Assembly (NCBI GenBank): GCA_015680905.1
Contig: CM027379.1
Span: forward strand, 100,181,001-100,245,000
Length of the DNA: 64,000 nt
Direction: 5' to 3'
DNA from: Coptis chinensis
Taxonomy: Eukaryota > Streptophyta > Magnoliopsida > Ranunculales > Ranunculaceae
How positions within the stretch are numbered: the first letter of the stretch is position 1; every line of letters begins with the position of its first letter. The notes below the pieces were generated by a model that ran no database searches, was not told the origin of the DNA, and worked only from the letters and a program-made list of their open reading frames with translations. Shown one piece after another: positions 1 to 11,835 of the stretch. Both the position numbers and the translations under genes were made by a program.

Positions 1-1545
1 AGGACACTACAGATGGATCATTAGAAGTTGGTATTATACACCACATTGGATAATTATAAGGAAATCGGAAACTGGATTCAAATACATAACTGAGCTCAAA
101 GGGTAATTAACGGAAAATCGGAAACTTTATGCAAACTGCATTAAACTAACGACATAGAGTAACTAATGAGAAATTAGAAATTGGATGCAAATCCTTGAAA
201 AATATTTAATGAAAAATCAGAAACGGTATGCAAATACATCAAAAAAACCTCAAATAATAATTAATGGGAAACATGAAACTGGATGCAAATGCATTGAACT
301 TAACTCAAAAAATAATTAACATAAAATAAAAAACCGAATGCAACTGCATTGAACTAACCTCATAGAATAATTGGTGGGAAATCGGAAACTAAATGCAAAT
401 GCATTGAAATAACCTCAAAGAATAGTTAATGGAAAATCATAAACCGGATATAATTGTATCGAACTAACCTAAAAACATAAATAATCAAAAACTAGATGCA
501 GATGTATTGAACTAACCTTAAAGAGTTATTAATGGGAAATCGGAAACTGGATCCAAATATAATGAACTAATCTCAAAGACTAATTAACGAAACATTAAAA
601 AATGGATGAAACTGCACTGAGCTAACCTAAATGAATAATTAATGGGAAATTATAAATTTGATGTAACTGCACTGAACTAACCTAAATGAATAATTAATGG
701 AAAATTATAAATTTGATGTAACTGTATTGAACTAACCTCAAAAAATAATTAACGGGAAATCGAAAACTTGATGCAAATGCATTGAACTAACCTCAAAGAG
801 CAATTAACATAAAATCGGAAATTGGATCCAACTGCATTGAACTAACCTCAAAGAATAATTAACGAAAAACTAAAAACTGGATGCAACTGCATTAAACTAA
901 AATAAGATATTAACTAACGGGAAATTAGAAATTGGATGCAAATATATTGAAATAACCTCAAAAAATAGTTAACTAGAAATCGGAAGTCAGATGTAACAGC
1001 ATCGCACTGACCTCAAAGCATAAATGTCCACTTTTTCAGCCTTCTCACATGAGTAATTGCGAGTAATTAGAAACCCAAAACAAAAGTGAGTTTATAAAAA
1101 TAGACTCTTATATGTATGCAAATTGTATAGAAATTGTAAACTATCGAACTAACCTAGAAAAACAATTAACGGGAAATCAGAAACTGGATGCAGATGTATT
1201 GAACTAACCTCAAAGAGTAATTAACGGGAGATTGGAATCTGGATGCAAATGCAATGAACTAATCTCAAAGACTAATTAACGAAACATCGAAAACTGGATG
1301 CAACTGTACTGAATTAACTTTAATGAATAAATAACGGGAAATCATAAAGTGGATGCAGTTGTACTGAACTAACCTCAAATAATAATTAACGGGAAATCGG
1401 AAACTTGATGAAACTGCATTGACTAATCTCAAAGAATAATTAATGAGAAATTGGAAACTGGATGCAACGTAATACATTAAACTAACCTTAAAGAATAATT
1501 AATGAAAAATCAGAAACTTTATGCAAATGCATTGAACTAATAACC
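1..1545. repeat. 55-bp tandem minisatellite array
   Basis: Head-to-tail copies of a 55-bp unit whose core reads AACTAACCTCAAAGAATAAT followed by an ATTAACGGGAAATCGG-like half and a GGATGCAAATGCATTG-like end. Four consecutive copies begin at 1201, 1256, 1311 and 1366, exactly 55 bases apart. About 25 diverged copies are visible. The array is cut by the window start and interrupted at about 1021-1143 by unrelated sequence. No coding potential is seen; the open frame at 1265-1477 follows from the repeat having no stop in one frame. Minisatellites of this size are often carried by Helitrons, and a Helitron-like 3' end lies 770 bases downstream, but a link is only inference. Confidence 0.93.
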
Positions 1546-2037
1546 CTAAAACATATTTGTATTATATGTAGGGGGAATAAATGTCTCGACAAATATAGTT
1601 TTGCATTTCAAGTAGTGTTTATTATAATTCTTTTATTGTGATTGGAAATGTCTTGCTATTCAAGTAGCTTCAATATTATCTTCGCCACATTAGGCATTCT
1701 CACAAAACTTCAATCAAACTTCTATTATTAAACCTAACAATAAAAAGAAGTCAATGAGTTTTATCAAGATTTGATGCTTCCATTTTATAGAGAGTGGTGC
1801 AAGAAATTTAAATGAGTAATTAATATAATTTTTATATCTCATAGCTATGCATAGTTGCTAATATTTTTTAGAATAATTTAATATAACGACACCCATTTGT
1901 AGGAGACGTTCATGTGATAAATCCTTTCAACTGGGAGTAGTTCTTTGAGGATATGGAAACAATCAATCTATTTTTGTGATTTGTACACATTAGTACGTAA
2001 GTCGAACGGTGATGATTTACTGCTAAATCACCATAAA
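1546..2037. other. AT-rich intergenic sequence, nothing recognised
   Basis: No gene, exon-like frame or structured repeat could be supported. A short segment near 1887 resembles the candidate Helitron end at 6701-6734, too weakly for a separate call. Confidence 0.5.
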
Positions 2038-2316
2038 TCTAATAAAACTATTATACAAACTAAATCGAGTTTAAAATAATTTCATTTGAAAATTACAGAT
2101 TAATATTCTAAACCACAAAGTGAAGAGGCTATCTCAATTTGATCCCTTAGTTTCCAAGTACTTATGCACTATAATCGTTGGTCATTAACGTATTTAGGTT
2201 TATTTTCAATAAAAATATATTTTTATTCGAAAATTTGTGTGAGACATTTTGTAAAGCCTTTTCAGCACACAAAATATTTAATAGGTCCCGGGCGTATGCC
2301 CAGGTCCAAAATCTAG
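2038..2316 (+). mobile_element. Candidate short non-autonomous Helitron (279 bp)
   Basis: The right end has a GC-rich hairpin (GGGCGTATGCCC at 2290-2301) in otherwise AT-rich DNA. A short spacer then leads to CTAG (2313-2316) and a T. This is the Helitron 3' signature: hairpin, 10-12 bases, CTRR, insertion between A and T. The left end is proposed at 2038, where TCTAATAAAACTATTATAC follows an A, like the TC-starting AT-rich 5' ends of plant Helitrons. There is no coding capacity. The 3' end is the stronger evidence. The true 5' end could lie further left, even beyond the minisatellite. Confidence 0.45.
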
Positions 2317-2880
2317 TAATTACTGAAGAGATAATATACTAAAAGAGAGAGAATGTAGGAGTAGTTAATGATTAGAAGAGATAGAATTGGAAACCGAGAG
2401 AAAAGTGGGAGTGCTCACGTGAATTTTAATAGGTCCTGACTTTATTTTGTTAAAGGAGTCCAGATGAGAGCACTAATATATATAAGGAGGGATCCGTTTA
2501 CCATGGTTTTTTATACTATGATTTATACCATGCCCATTTACAAGATGAGTTAAAAGCTAATATTTTGTGGATATGATCTACTAACTATTCTATTGAGGTA
2601 TTTCCACTAATGGAAGAAGAGGAACCTGCAAAAGCGCCCTTTGTTCTTTCAAACAAAGAGAGGGAGTGACTCTGTATGAGACTGCAAGTATAAGCTCATA
2701 GCTCACCGAGTTAAGTTAAGTTAAAGGTAACTAGGAAAATTACAAACAATCGTATGAATTAGCTTTTATTGTTATTATTTGTCTACAAGTTTTATTGTTT
2801 GTTATACTATTATCTCGGGGTATTTATGAATTAATACATTGTTTTTACTTTATTCTCACATAATGGTTTTTCGCATATAC
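2317..2880. other. Intergenic sequence, nothing recognised
   Basis: AT-rich spacer between the Helitron-like end and the first palindromic MITE. A TATATATAAGG stretch at about 2477 looks like a TATA box but no gene follows it. Confidence 0.5.
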
Positions 2881-3281
2881 AGTCCTTCTCTTAAAAAATA
2901 GCTACTTAAGTTAACTTTAAAATAAGTACGTAAGTAAAATTTTACCTACAAAATAAATTTAAAATTTTTTTTTTTTGTTGATATGATATACTCAATATTA
3001 AAATCATCTCTACAAAATATCAACTCATTTGGAAATCTCTAACATTGGCAAAAAATAATTACAAAAACTCAACATTTCTGGACCGTTAGATTTCTTTTTA
3101 AAGATGACAACAGTTTTTATCTATGTTAGAGGTTTCCAAATGAGCTGAAATTTTGGGAAGATAATTATTATGATGAATGCTTCATAACTACAAAAAAAAA
3201 TAGGTTTGAATTCATTTTTTAGGTGAAGTTTTACGTACGTACTTATTTTACATTAAGTTAAGTAGCTACTTTTTAGAGAAT

Positions 3282-3285
<4 letters not shown>
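2881..3285. mobile_element. Palindromic (foldback) MITE, copy 1
   Basis: The 405-bp sequence folds back on itself. Its first bases, AGTCCTTCTCTTAAAAAATA then GCTACTTAA, match the reverse complement of the last bases at 3258-3285 (TTAAGTAGCTACTTTTTAGA then GAATTACT). The inverted similarity runs inward through the 'CTACAAAATATCAACTCATT' segment and its counterpart near 3125-3160. It encodes nothing. It ends directly in a TA microsatellite, so the target-site duplication cannot be read. The inner AACATTGGCAAAA motif is shared with the neighbouring element. Confidence 0.8.

Positions 3286-3317
<32 letters not shown>
3286..3317. repeat. (TA)n microsatellite
   Basis: Uninterrupted TA dinucleotides between two related foldback elements. 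Confidence 0.97.
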
Positions 3318-3320
<3 letters not shown>

Positions 3321-3713
3321 CGGCTCCTAAAAAGGCCTTAAATAAGTACCAAATCTAAAACAGCTACAACTTCACCTACAAAATAATTTATAACTTAATA
3401 TTTTATGCATATGATCTACTAAACATGTCATAAAGAACATCTCTACAAAAATTCAAATCGTTTGACAATTTTTAACATTGGCAAAAGATGATTGCAAAAA
3501 CTAGACATTTCTAGACCTTTATATATATTTTCAAAAGTGGAAAACAATTTTATCTAAGTTAGAGGATATCAAACGAGTTGAATTTTTGTAGAGATGTTCT
3601 TTATGGTTAATAGATCATATGCACAAAAGATTAGGTTTTAAATCATTTTATAGGTGAAGTTGTGGATGTTTTAGATTTGATACTTATTTAAGGTCCTTTT
3701 AGAAACCGGGCTG
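3318..3713. mobile_element. Palindromic (foldback) MITE, copy 2
   Basis: The 396-bp inverted repeat starts GGCCGGCTCCTAAAAAGGCC, then TTAAATAAGTACCAAATCTA. The complement of its right end reads CAGCCCGGTTTCTAAAAGGA, then CCTTAAATAAGTATCAAATC. The two arms are similar almost to the centre (near 3515-3530). It shares internal motifs with copy 1 (AACATTGGCAAAA, and CTACAAAAATTCAAATCGTT against its equivalent), so the two are diverged relatives. Both sides are TA repeats, which hides the target-site duplication. Confidence 0.82.
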
Positions 3714-3731
3714 TATATATATATATATATT
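3714..3731. repeat. Short (TA)n tract
   Basis: TA repeats directly at the right border of the second foldback element. Confidence 0.9.
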
Positions 3732-6700
3732 ATATTATTTTATTTTATTTTTGTAACAGTTTTCTAGATTGAATACGTGTGTAGCATCAGGTTTAAGGCT
3801 AGAATAGGGGTAAGGTATGAAGTTGTCTCGGTAGACTACCTGGGCAGTAGCATCAATGTTGAGCCACCATGTATGAACTTTGCTCAAAAAACAATGAAAT
3901 TGAGGCACATGAGACTGTGATCTGGACCCCAAATCCGAATTGTAAAGACTGCCTAATGCCTATGCTGCTTTTGTGCCTCTATGAAAAAATTGATTGCACA
4001 GGATCTTGGGTCGCTTGATCGATCACTTCAAATTTGATTGGATTAGGGGGAATCATTCACTCCTTTTTATGGCTTATTAATTGGATCTTCAAGTAAGCAA
4101 CGATTATAAGAATCTTAGGAACTGTTTTCTATTCCTTAAATTGGTCATCCATTATTAAAATTGATGAAGTGAAGTTGTATATATAAGCTTTTTGAGAATA
4201 AGTTGCAAAGAAGAAATAGTTAGGGACTAGGAAAAGAACAATTTGAACCTGCACCGAAAGGTATAAAAAGAAAAGGGACCTTATATTGCTTAATTGTACT
4301 TCTCATTTGTTTTATATCTTGCTTTTGAATCTTATATTGTTTTTACTTAGGTTTTCTCTATTGGATTGCTTTGTTAAATGGTTCGTAGTTGAAGTTTGAA
4401 CTTTGAACACTTTTGATACTTCCATTGCTTATAGCCTTATATACACATTGTAAAGTGTTGCTTGGTTGTTTGCAGATTGATTAATTAAACATACCTAAAA
4501 CCAAAATTTAGCACTATCAATACTAAGGTTGATGCTCTTTAGATCTGGAAAAGCATCTCTACTCATTGTATGAATTTTGTCCGTCCTACTTCATGCAATT
4601 TAGGGATGAAATTGGTTTTGGTTAATTGATTTTGTTTTATATATATTTTTGCATTTATACAAGTTATGCAAGCTTCATATAAGTTATGCCATCTCTAAAA
4701 ATTTGATTTTTTTTTTGTCAACAATGGTATATCCAAGAAATAAAGTTTGGAATGCAGTGATTGTATGACATACATGCATGCAGCTTAAGATATACACAAT
4801 GCAAGAGCTTATGCATGTTTTAATTGATGATGCCATTGACAAATCATCAGGACAAGAAGCCGCTCACAAAAGATATCGAGCTAGAGATGTGGAAGAGGCA
4901 GAACTTAATTAAAGCTGCCCAAGTGGCCTTAATATATAATAATAAAAAAAAATGGGTGTGCATGAGCTGAAAGTCAGAGGTGTTTAGGGTTACATGTTAT
5001 GGATATATATGTACACACCACTCATTTAGGATTGGGTGAAGAAATGATATTTAATCAAAAGACCTTTACTAATATAAGAAGCAAGTGTTTAAATGCATCC
5101 ATTGCATCCCTTGAGCCAATCATGGGAAATATAATCTATGAACATAGCAAATATATCTGAATAAGTCTTCTTGAAACCTTGAGCTACTTCCAGTGTTCCA
5201 TATCTAAATCAAGTTTTTCAATATTCGAATTCATCCTTAATCTACTTTTAAGAGTTCAGGGGGTGTTGTGTGATAGCTTATAGTTACGACATGTGAATCT
5301 TCAGGAAAAGGAAGAAAATAGTATTGCAAAGCTACACAACAGACTGAGTCTCCTCAATGGGTAAATATTCCTTAAGATAAACATGCAATAGAGATACCAC
5401 TAGCCTTGGACAGTTGGACGCGATGATTTAGGATAATTATTTAAGTTCCCAAAAGTTTAGGTGACAAATAAAATTCATTACTAACCCAGGCAATCAACCA
5501 TTGAGACAGAAAAAATCCACCTATTACATAAAAGACACTACGGTGAGTAAAGTTAAAACCCCCATCAATTAGGAACCAACGTGAAAGTTTTCGAATAAAT
5601 TAATTTAAGTCTGCCATACAACTCAATGCAATAATTATCTACAGTAAAAATACAATTTCAAAATCAACTAAAGAAGATACATTTAGCAAAAGTGTCATGT
5701 GTTAAACCATCAATTTTTTCAAACATTGCAAAAAAAATATTGACAGAAGCAAATCCTTCCTGCACACTCAAATCAATTATTCATAAAATAAATAAATAAA
5801 TAAATAAAAACAAAAACAAAAAAAAAATAACTCTGTAAAAAGCAAACAAGGAAATTTGTAATACAATCAATGATGGGCAGATGCAGATGAGAGTATTATC
5901 AGTGAAATTTTTTTAAGAATAAAGTGTGAGTTTACACGTGTTATCTTTCTGTGGAATAAATCAAATCTTACCACGTGTTCATTATACAAACAAATGGGCT
6001 TATACATTAAGCACATCAAACAAAATTAAAAGCCTAAAAATTGACAGGCCCAAAAATAATAGATTTGAAAAAAAAAAACATGCCCGACTACATTGTACTG
6101 GTTTTAAAAACAATAAAAATTTTAAAACCAAAAACCCAAGCAATGGATTATACTTCAAAAATCAATACATGGATTATTAATTCAATTGGACTTTGGCCTA
6201 TTGAACCATTAACAATCAATGTACATATATTAATTTTTCAAGTGGACTTTGGGGCCTTTTGGATTGTTAACTATCAATGTAGCAGGCCCGACCTGTAAGT
6301 ATTTTTTAAAATTTTACCAAAAAAAATTAAATAAACTGTATTTTTAATTATCGTTATAAAATATATAATAGAAAGTAAATAAAAAACAATGTAGTTCACA
6401 GGCTAAAGACGCTAACAAGTGTCTAAATATATTTAATTAAACATATATACCTTTCATGCACATTTCTTCATGACAACAAGCTCATTCTGATCATGGGACA
6501 AAAGTCACTAATTGAATTAATTGGCGTGCAAACTAAAGTATTCTACCTCTAATGAATCGTGTGTTGTATACAAGTATTGTTTTTTTTTTCATTTTAGTTA
6601 AATAATATTGTAAGAAAAAAAAATAAAAAAAAAATGTGTTAATGATTATTTATTAATGAAATAATTAAAAATAACCTTTTATAAAAACAATATTAAAAAA
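3732..6700. other. Intergenic sequence, no gene recognised
   Basis: Nearly 3 kb without a recognisable gene. It holds an (AAAT)n tract with A-rich flanks at about 5785-5830. A segment at about 5515-5590 is similar to 27145-27215 (both contain ACTACGGTGA and CCCCATCAATTA), so it is part of a dispersed repeat. Open frames here are short, low-complexity and without recognisable domains. Confidence 0.5.
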
Positions 6701-6734
6701 CGCTACCCATTCGTAGGACGGGTTCAAAAACTGG
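6701..6734 (+). mobile_element. Candidate Helitron 3' terminus
   Basis: CGCTACCCATTCGTAGGACG, then GGTTCAAAAACTGG, followed by T. A small imperfect hairpin lies about 10 bases before CTGG, a permitted Helitron CTRR ending. The GGTTCAAAAACT run resembles common plant Helitron ends. No convincing 5' end was found upstream, so only the terminus is reported. Confidence 0.3.
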
Positions 6735-6795
6735 TTGAAGTTGAAAGTTAAGCACTAACCAGTGCCCAAGTTAACTTGCCCCTCTGGTTTATGGC

Positions 6796-7332
6796 TAGGG
6801 GTGGAACTTGTGTCGGGTTAGCCCAAGCCCGATGGACTAAAACCCGACTTTTGTTGGTCCTGGGCTAACATGTCATATCTGTGGTCTGGGCTTGGTTTTG
6901 TAAAATGAAAATCCGACTCGGTTTGGGTTGGGCTCAGGTTAGAATATCAAAAAACTGAAAAACCCGAACCCATGTGCATATATGTACGTATATTGTTCAA
7001 ACATTCTATTTTTGTAAAAATAAGGTTGAGAATCTCTATTTTAGAGAGAATAATGTAATCAACAAGGTTAGTTTCCCTTTCAAACAATCAAATCTCTTTG
7101 ATTTCATTAGAAGATTTCAATTTAAGTATTTTTTTTATCTTATAATTCCAAAAAAAACCCGAAAAGTTTTACCAATCTAACATAACCCGACCCAACCCGA
7201 ATTGGTCAGGCTAGGGCTGAAAATTCAAGGACCGTCTAGGGTTTGGTTCCGGCTCGGGTTGAAACATTTGTAACTCAGATTGGGCTTGGGTTATACCTCA
7301 ACCCGACCCAATCCTCCCGAGTTCCACCCCTA
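6796..7332. mobile_element. Non-autonomous hAT element (MITE) with perfect target duplication
   Basis: The 537-bp element is flanked by a perfect 8-bp duplication, TTTATGGC (6788-6795 and 7333-7340). It starts TAGGGGTGGAACT, and the complement of its right end starts with the same 13 bases. An 8-bp duplication and TAGGGGTG-type termini are diagnostic of the hAT superfamily. The subterminal regions are rich in CCCGAC/GGGTCGGG motifs in both orientations, as expected for transposase-binding repeats. There is no coding capacity. Confidence 0.95.
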
Positions 7333-7340
7333 TTTATGGC

Positions 7341-7584
7341 TTTAATCTACTTTAAAAGAAAAAACAAATGTCTAATAATAAAGTGATAAGAACGTTTGAG
7401 TGCCATCCAAACCAACTCGCATTTGAGATGATCCGTCGAGAAGTCGATGGAATTATAAGAAGGGTATCTACCTTTCTAGCTATTTCTAGTTTTCTTAGGG
7501 AACAGCAACAAAGTCCTGAAGAACAAGTCAAAATCCACTGCTGCAAGATTAATCAGTACAACATTATTTAGCCCTCAGTGCCCC
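7341..7584. other. Spacer, no gene recognised
   Basis: Short interval with overlapping open frames on both strands (7352-7571) that match no family I know. Treated as non-coding. Confidence 0.4.
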
Positions 7585-8057
7585 GATAAGATAATTAGTT
7601 GTGTACCCCTCTCTTTCATGGGAGAGATTGCAAGTTCGAATCTCACAAAATATTCGTTGGGATTTCTTTCTCGTATATAATTATATGATAGGCCTTTAGA
7701 CTAAGTAAGTTTTTGGGCTAGAGATAGAGTGCTGCAATGATGGGTGGCCCGAAGAATGAAAACAAGTTTTTTTTATGGACAAGGTGGAGGGCGGTTGGGC
7801 CTATTCAAATGGAATTTCTTCCTTGTGTAATTATGTGATAGGCTTTTGGGCTAAATAAGTTTTTGGGCTAGAGACAGGGTGTTGCTACGATGGATGGACC
7901 GAGGAGCGAAAACAAGTCTTTATGGACAAAGTGGAGACGGTTGGGGTCTACTCAAAATAGCACATCGCCTAGTCTCTGGACTAAATTCCCTTCGGGGTTG
8001 ATGAATGTAACTGGTGTGGGTATGTCTTAACCCTCTAAATATTTCAAAAAAAAAAAC
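7585..8057 (+). mobile_element. tRNA-derived retroposon (SINE-like) with internal tandem duplication
   Basis: A polymerase III B-box-like sequence, GCAAGTTCGAATCTC (7630-7644), lies downstream of a possible A-box near 7596-7606. The body holds two diverged head-to-tail copies of about 149 bp (7660-7808 and 7809-7957), sharing for example TTTTTGGGCTAGAGA and GAAAACAAGT. The sequence ends in an A-rich stretch at about 8047-8057. The tRNA-like head plus A-rich tail suggests a SINE, but no target duplication was found and the length exceeds typical plant SINEs because of the duplication. Confidence 0.5.
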
Positions 8058-8689
8058 AGCAGAGGCTTTCAAGTACAATGCTTGCAACAAATTCATTTCA
8101 CAAAGTAACAAACCAACCCAAGTACCATCCCTAAACATAGCTGCATGCTTCATTCGCATCACTCCATCAATTGAGAAATTACATCCCAAATACCAAATAC
8201 CAAATTTTCAAAATCGTCTAGACTAACTTAACCCAAAACAGAGGGCAACAGATGCCCAACCATAAACAGAAAGTACAAACAAAATTCTACAAAAAATGCA
8301 GTCAATGCATCATAGTCATGGTCAATGGATGAACTCAAGTGGCAAAAGTTCAACTTGTTAGCTTGAAAACGTTATCTCAGTCAAGTCATATACGGTTAGA
8401 CCAATCTGACAGAAATCTAATATAGGCAACCAAATTATGCAACATTAACGTCAACTCAGATATATGGAAATGTTGTGCGGTGAATTACGTACAAGACAAT
8501 TCACCAATTAAAGGCAACATTGAGATAAAATAACAAGGATGACAAGGTTTAACATAACACGTACTGAGAAATTAAAAAACTGGGAAGTATATAATTCACC
8601 AATAAAATCCCATACAAAACTTGCATTGTGTCCCAAAATACTACTCTGAAGTCTGAACTAACTGGAAAAATAAACATAACCACAACAAA

Positions 8690-11236
8690 TCAATCCTCTT
8701 CCTCAGCCTCATTTTCAGCAATGTTGAAGTACCTCAACTCATACACATTTCGCTCTTTGTTTGAAGCAATGACTCGAAGCCAATCCCTCACATTATGCTT
8801 CTTCAGGTACTTCTTTGTCAAGTACTTCAAGTACCTGGAGATAAGACGAGCCATAACATAATATCAGAATTGGAAACATCAAAGACTTGAACTGGTTAAA
8901 TGGAAAGATAAGCTTCTACAGTAACATCTAAGGTTAACCAGAGAAATGAGTATCTCAGCTAGGTCAGGTTAAAATAAAATAAGAAACAAACAAGACAGAT
9001 TTTTGCAGTATTTTTTAAACTGGCCTACAGACTATATGCTCTTGTTAAGAGTTGAAACACATATTATCAAGAAAATTATTAGAGTAGTAGGCATCGGTCT
9101 GTGATCAGAAGAAAAATATGACATGGTGACTACGTATGAATAACAAAGGCATGTGGCCATGTAGGGACCTCCTATGCAACCCTACCATGCCACAACCTCT
9201 ACACACGATAAGGTTGATACAACATTAATTGATATATTAGATTATCGGCTCATGTATTGTCAAAAACAAAAAGTTTCATATTAAAACATCAAATAGCATT
9301 AAGCCTATAATAGCACTGACACAATTCTACCGAAGTATCCATTTTAACAATATGCACAAAAAAACCATTTCACACACACTAAAGTTCCTATTTGACTTGG
9401 TTACAACATGAAAAATTATCAGGTGACAGGCCCCATCTGAGGTTGCCTGTAGGTCATCACAGCCACGTATATCATGCTTCATGCTATAACTTGACATACA
9501 GGGTCTACAGAGAATCATAGATGATACTTCTTAAAACACACCACCATGAAGCATAAACTTGTCATAAAAACATACTCACCATGAAGCAGTCAGTTTACCA
9601 TAGTTCTCAATGTAAAGTTATATGTTAAAAAATTGTACCAAGAAACATTAGTGTTACTAGTAGGAAAATATGATTTGATTTGCCAATAAGTTGAAGTGAA
9701 AAAAACAAATTATGAATCTTTAGACCATGAATAGCCATGAACTCCAGTTAATTATTCAAGCAGCTAGTTAGTATAATTGAGATAATGAGGTTATATAATT
9801 ACCCAAAATAACTGCAAACCTATATAATTCCCAACCACAGTACTTTGTTTAATTCCTTACAGCTTAATTCATTTATGACTGCATCATTAAACAAGTAATA
9901 TTTTATAAACCACATTATCCACAAATTAAGAAATCAGACTCAAAACCATATAGTACTCCCTGGAAACCGATTTTTCTGTAATTCAAATGATAAACACACA
10001 TGTATAACATAAAATCAACTGAAAAAGCTCACAGGAATAAACAACGGGTAGTGATTGAAAACATGTTTTTTTAAACTCTTATCAATGATGAAAGTACACA
10101 AAATCGACTAACAAGTTTTCCCATCTATCATTTCAGTAGTTTGACAATCAAAAGCTCCATTCCCTAAGAGTCCAGCTTAGGTTCGTGATAGCAAAGTGAA
10201 ATCATTTTGATAAATAAGTAATTTTGTATATAGCCTTTCACAAATACTTCCAACTACATTATGTCCTATAAATAGTTCAACAATTAGCCAATGCTGCACA
10301 TTTTGATAAATAAGTAATTTTGTATATGTCAATCCACATACAGATTGACTTGTTATTTATAAATATTGCATTATTAACTTGTAATAAGCATGACTGATGT
10401 GAGGGTAAGCCTCACAACACACTTATTCAAATTTGCTAAGCATTATGGGCATAATGACATCACATTTTCGCCACCAAAAAAAAATCCCAACTACATGTAT
10501 AGCCACAATGAGACCTAAGCCCACCAACAACAATAGTCATTGAAAACGTGAATCATTAAACCATATCAACATTTTATAAACCACATAATCCACCAAACGA
10601 GAAACCAGTCTCAAAACCACATACAATAACATATATGTTGTCCAAACGGGTCCCAATAGAGCATTTTATACACAGTTCAAAACACAAATGCACTGACACA
10701 TTAAATCATAAACACATCTAAACACTAACAATGGCTTTTCACACAAGAACAGAACAAAATCTAACGAACTTAACTAAACCAAACAAGGGGTAACATTCAA
10801 AACTAATTTTCAACTTCACTCACTGATGAATCTACACAAAATCGAACAAGTATTTCCCATTAATCATTTATTACATACTTTTAGCATTTATCATGATATG
10901 AGCTAGCTAACATGACAACAAATGAGTACATATATAACGTAAATCTGGCATAAACTCATATGAATGAACAAACACAAAACAAAGAGAGAACATTTATATA
11001 TACCTCTTGGAAAAGGCGTTATCAGAAGTGACAGAGATCTTGTTTTTGTCCCTAGTAATAGTAATAGAGTCACCAAGAGCACCAGCTTTGCCACCAACTT
11101 TGATCCTTTCTTGCAAAAACTTCTCCAGAGAAGCAATATCCATGATCTTATCTTCAACTGGTTTAGCACAGTCAATAGTAAAGGTTGCTCCCTTCTTCTT
11201 TCCCTTTGGAACAGCTGTTTTGGTCTTGATACTCAT
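8690..11236 (-). CDS. RPL22: 60S ribosomal protein L22 (eL22), two coding exons
   Basis: Structural protein of the cytosolic large ribosomal subunit. Exon 1 is 11236-11004 (233 nt) and exon 2 is 8834-8690 (145 nt), giving 125 residues, close to the 124 of Arabidopsis L22. The start is the only ATG that gives the basic N-terminus [16 protein letters not shown]. The family core follows: [20 protein letters not shown], the [14 protein letters not shown] segment, and NAFSKR at the exon 1 end. Exon 2 supplies [20 protein letters not shown] and ends in the usual acidic tail (AENEAEEED). The intron of 2169 bases begins GTATAT and ends CAG, splitting an Arg codon. It is long for this gene but holds no recognisable element. 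Exon sequences are intact, with no stop or frameshift. Family assignment is very secure. Confidence 0.96.
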
Positions 11237-11291
11237 TTTTCTCTGTTGAGCGGCTACCTCTTTTTTCTTTACTGTGTTTTGTGAAATGAAG

Positions 11292-11430
11292 AAACCCTAT
11301 TCAACTGTTGTCAACAAATTCTGTTTTTATACCGGGTTGGGATTAGGGTTGTGGTCGAATTGGGCCTGGATCTTGGACTCGGTGTAATGTGTAAGTGAGC
11401 GCGATGAGGCACCACTAAACGAGCCCAATA
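11292..11430 (-). promoter_or_regulatory. RPL22 promoter: TATA box, telo-box and site II elements
   Basis: Upstream of the RPL22 start codon, read on the minus strand, are TATAAAAA (11331-11324), a telo-box (AAACCCTA on the plus strand at 11292-11299), a TAGGGTT-like motif near 11344-11350, and two TGGGC-type site II motifs (TGGGCC at 11361-11366 and GCCCAA at 11423-11428). Telo-boxes combined with site II elements are the known signature of plant translation-apparatus genes expressed in dividing cells (TCP-factor targets). The TATA box lies about 90 bases before the ATG, so the telo-box probably falls in the 5' UTR. Confidence 0.75.
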
Positions 11431-11835
11431 CCAGTTTAGGTTGTTTAGCCTGAAAAATATATGGAAGTGGGATTTTGTGCATCTATCGATCTATCTATCT
11501 ATCACTCTTCTCTATTTAATAATATTATTTAAAAATATAAATTAGAAGCCTTTTGCGCATTTACAGTTTTTATATACTTATTGCGCATTAACTCTATTTA
11601 TTGTCATAATCGTCTATCTATAAGTATTTTCAGACTTTTTAAAGAGAGTGAGTTTGGATTATTTGCTCTCTTTAGTAAGACTATCTATGTCGGACTTTTG
11701 GTAATGAATCCCATTTGAAATTCCATCTTTATATATATATTTTTAAGAGACGTCTGCCATTAGAAGAAAGTCACGATACAATTGGAATTTGTGCTAGCTA
11801 TAATTAGTACCCCATGGGTGTACAATTCAAACAAT

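Noticed and set aside
1265..1477. Minus-strand frame in the minisatellite
   Set aside because: A repeat-derived frame with a 55-bp period; no start context or family.
1..1545. CRISPR-like array
   Set aside because: Units are continuous without unique spacers and the genome is a plant; it is a minisatellite.
8628..8861. Plus-strand frame over RPL22 exon 2
   Set aside because: It is the antisense shadow of the conserved L22 exon, whose minus-strand translation matches the family.
10964..11284. Plus-strand frames over RPL22 exon 1
   Set aside because: Antisense shadows of the exon; no family similarity.
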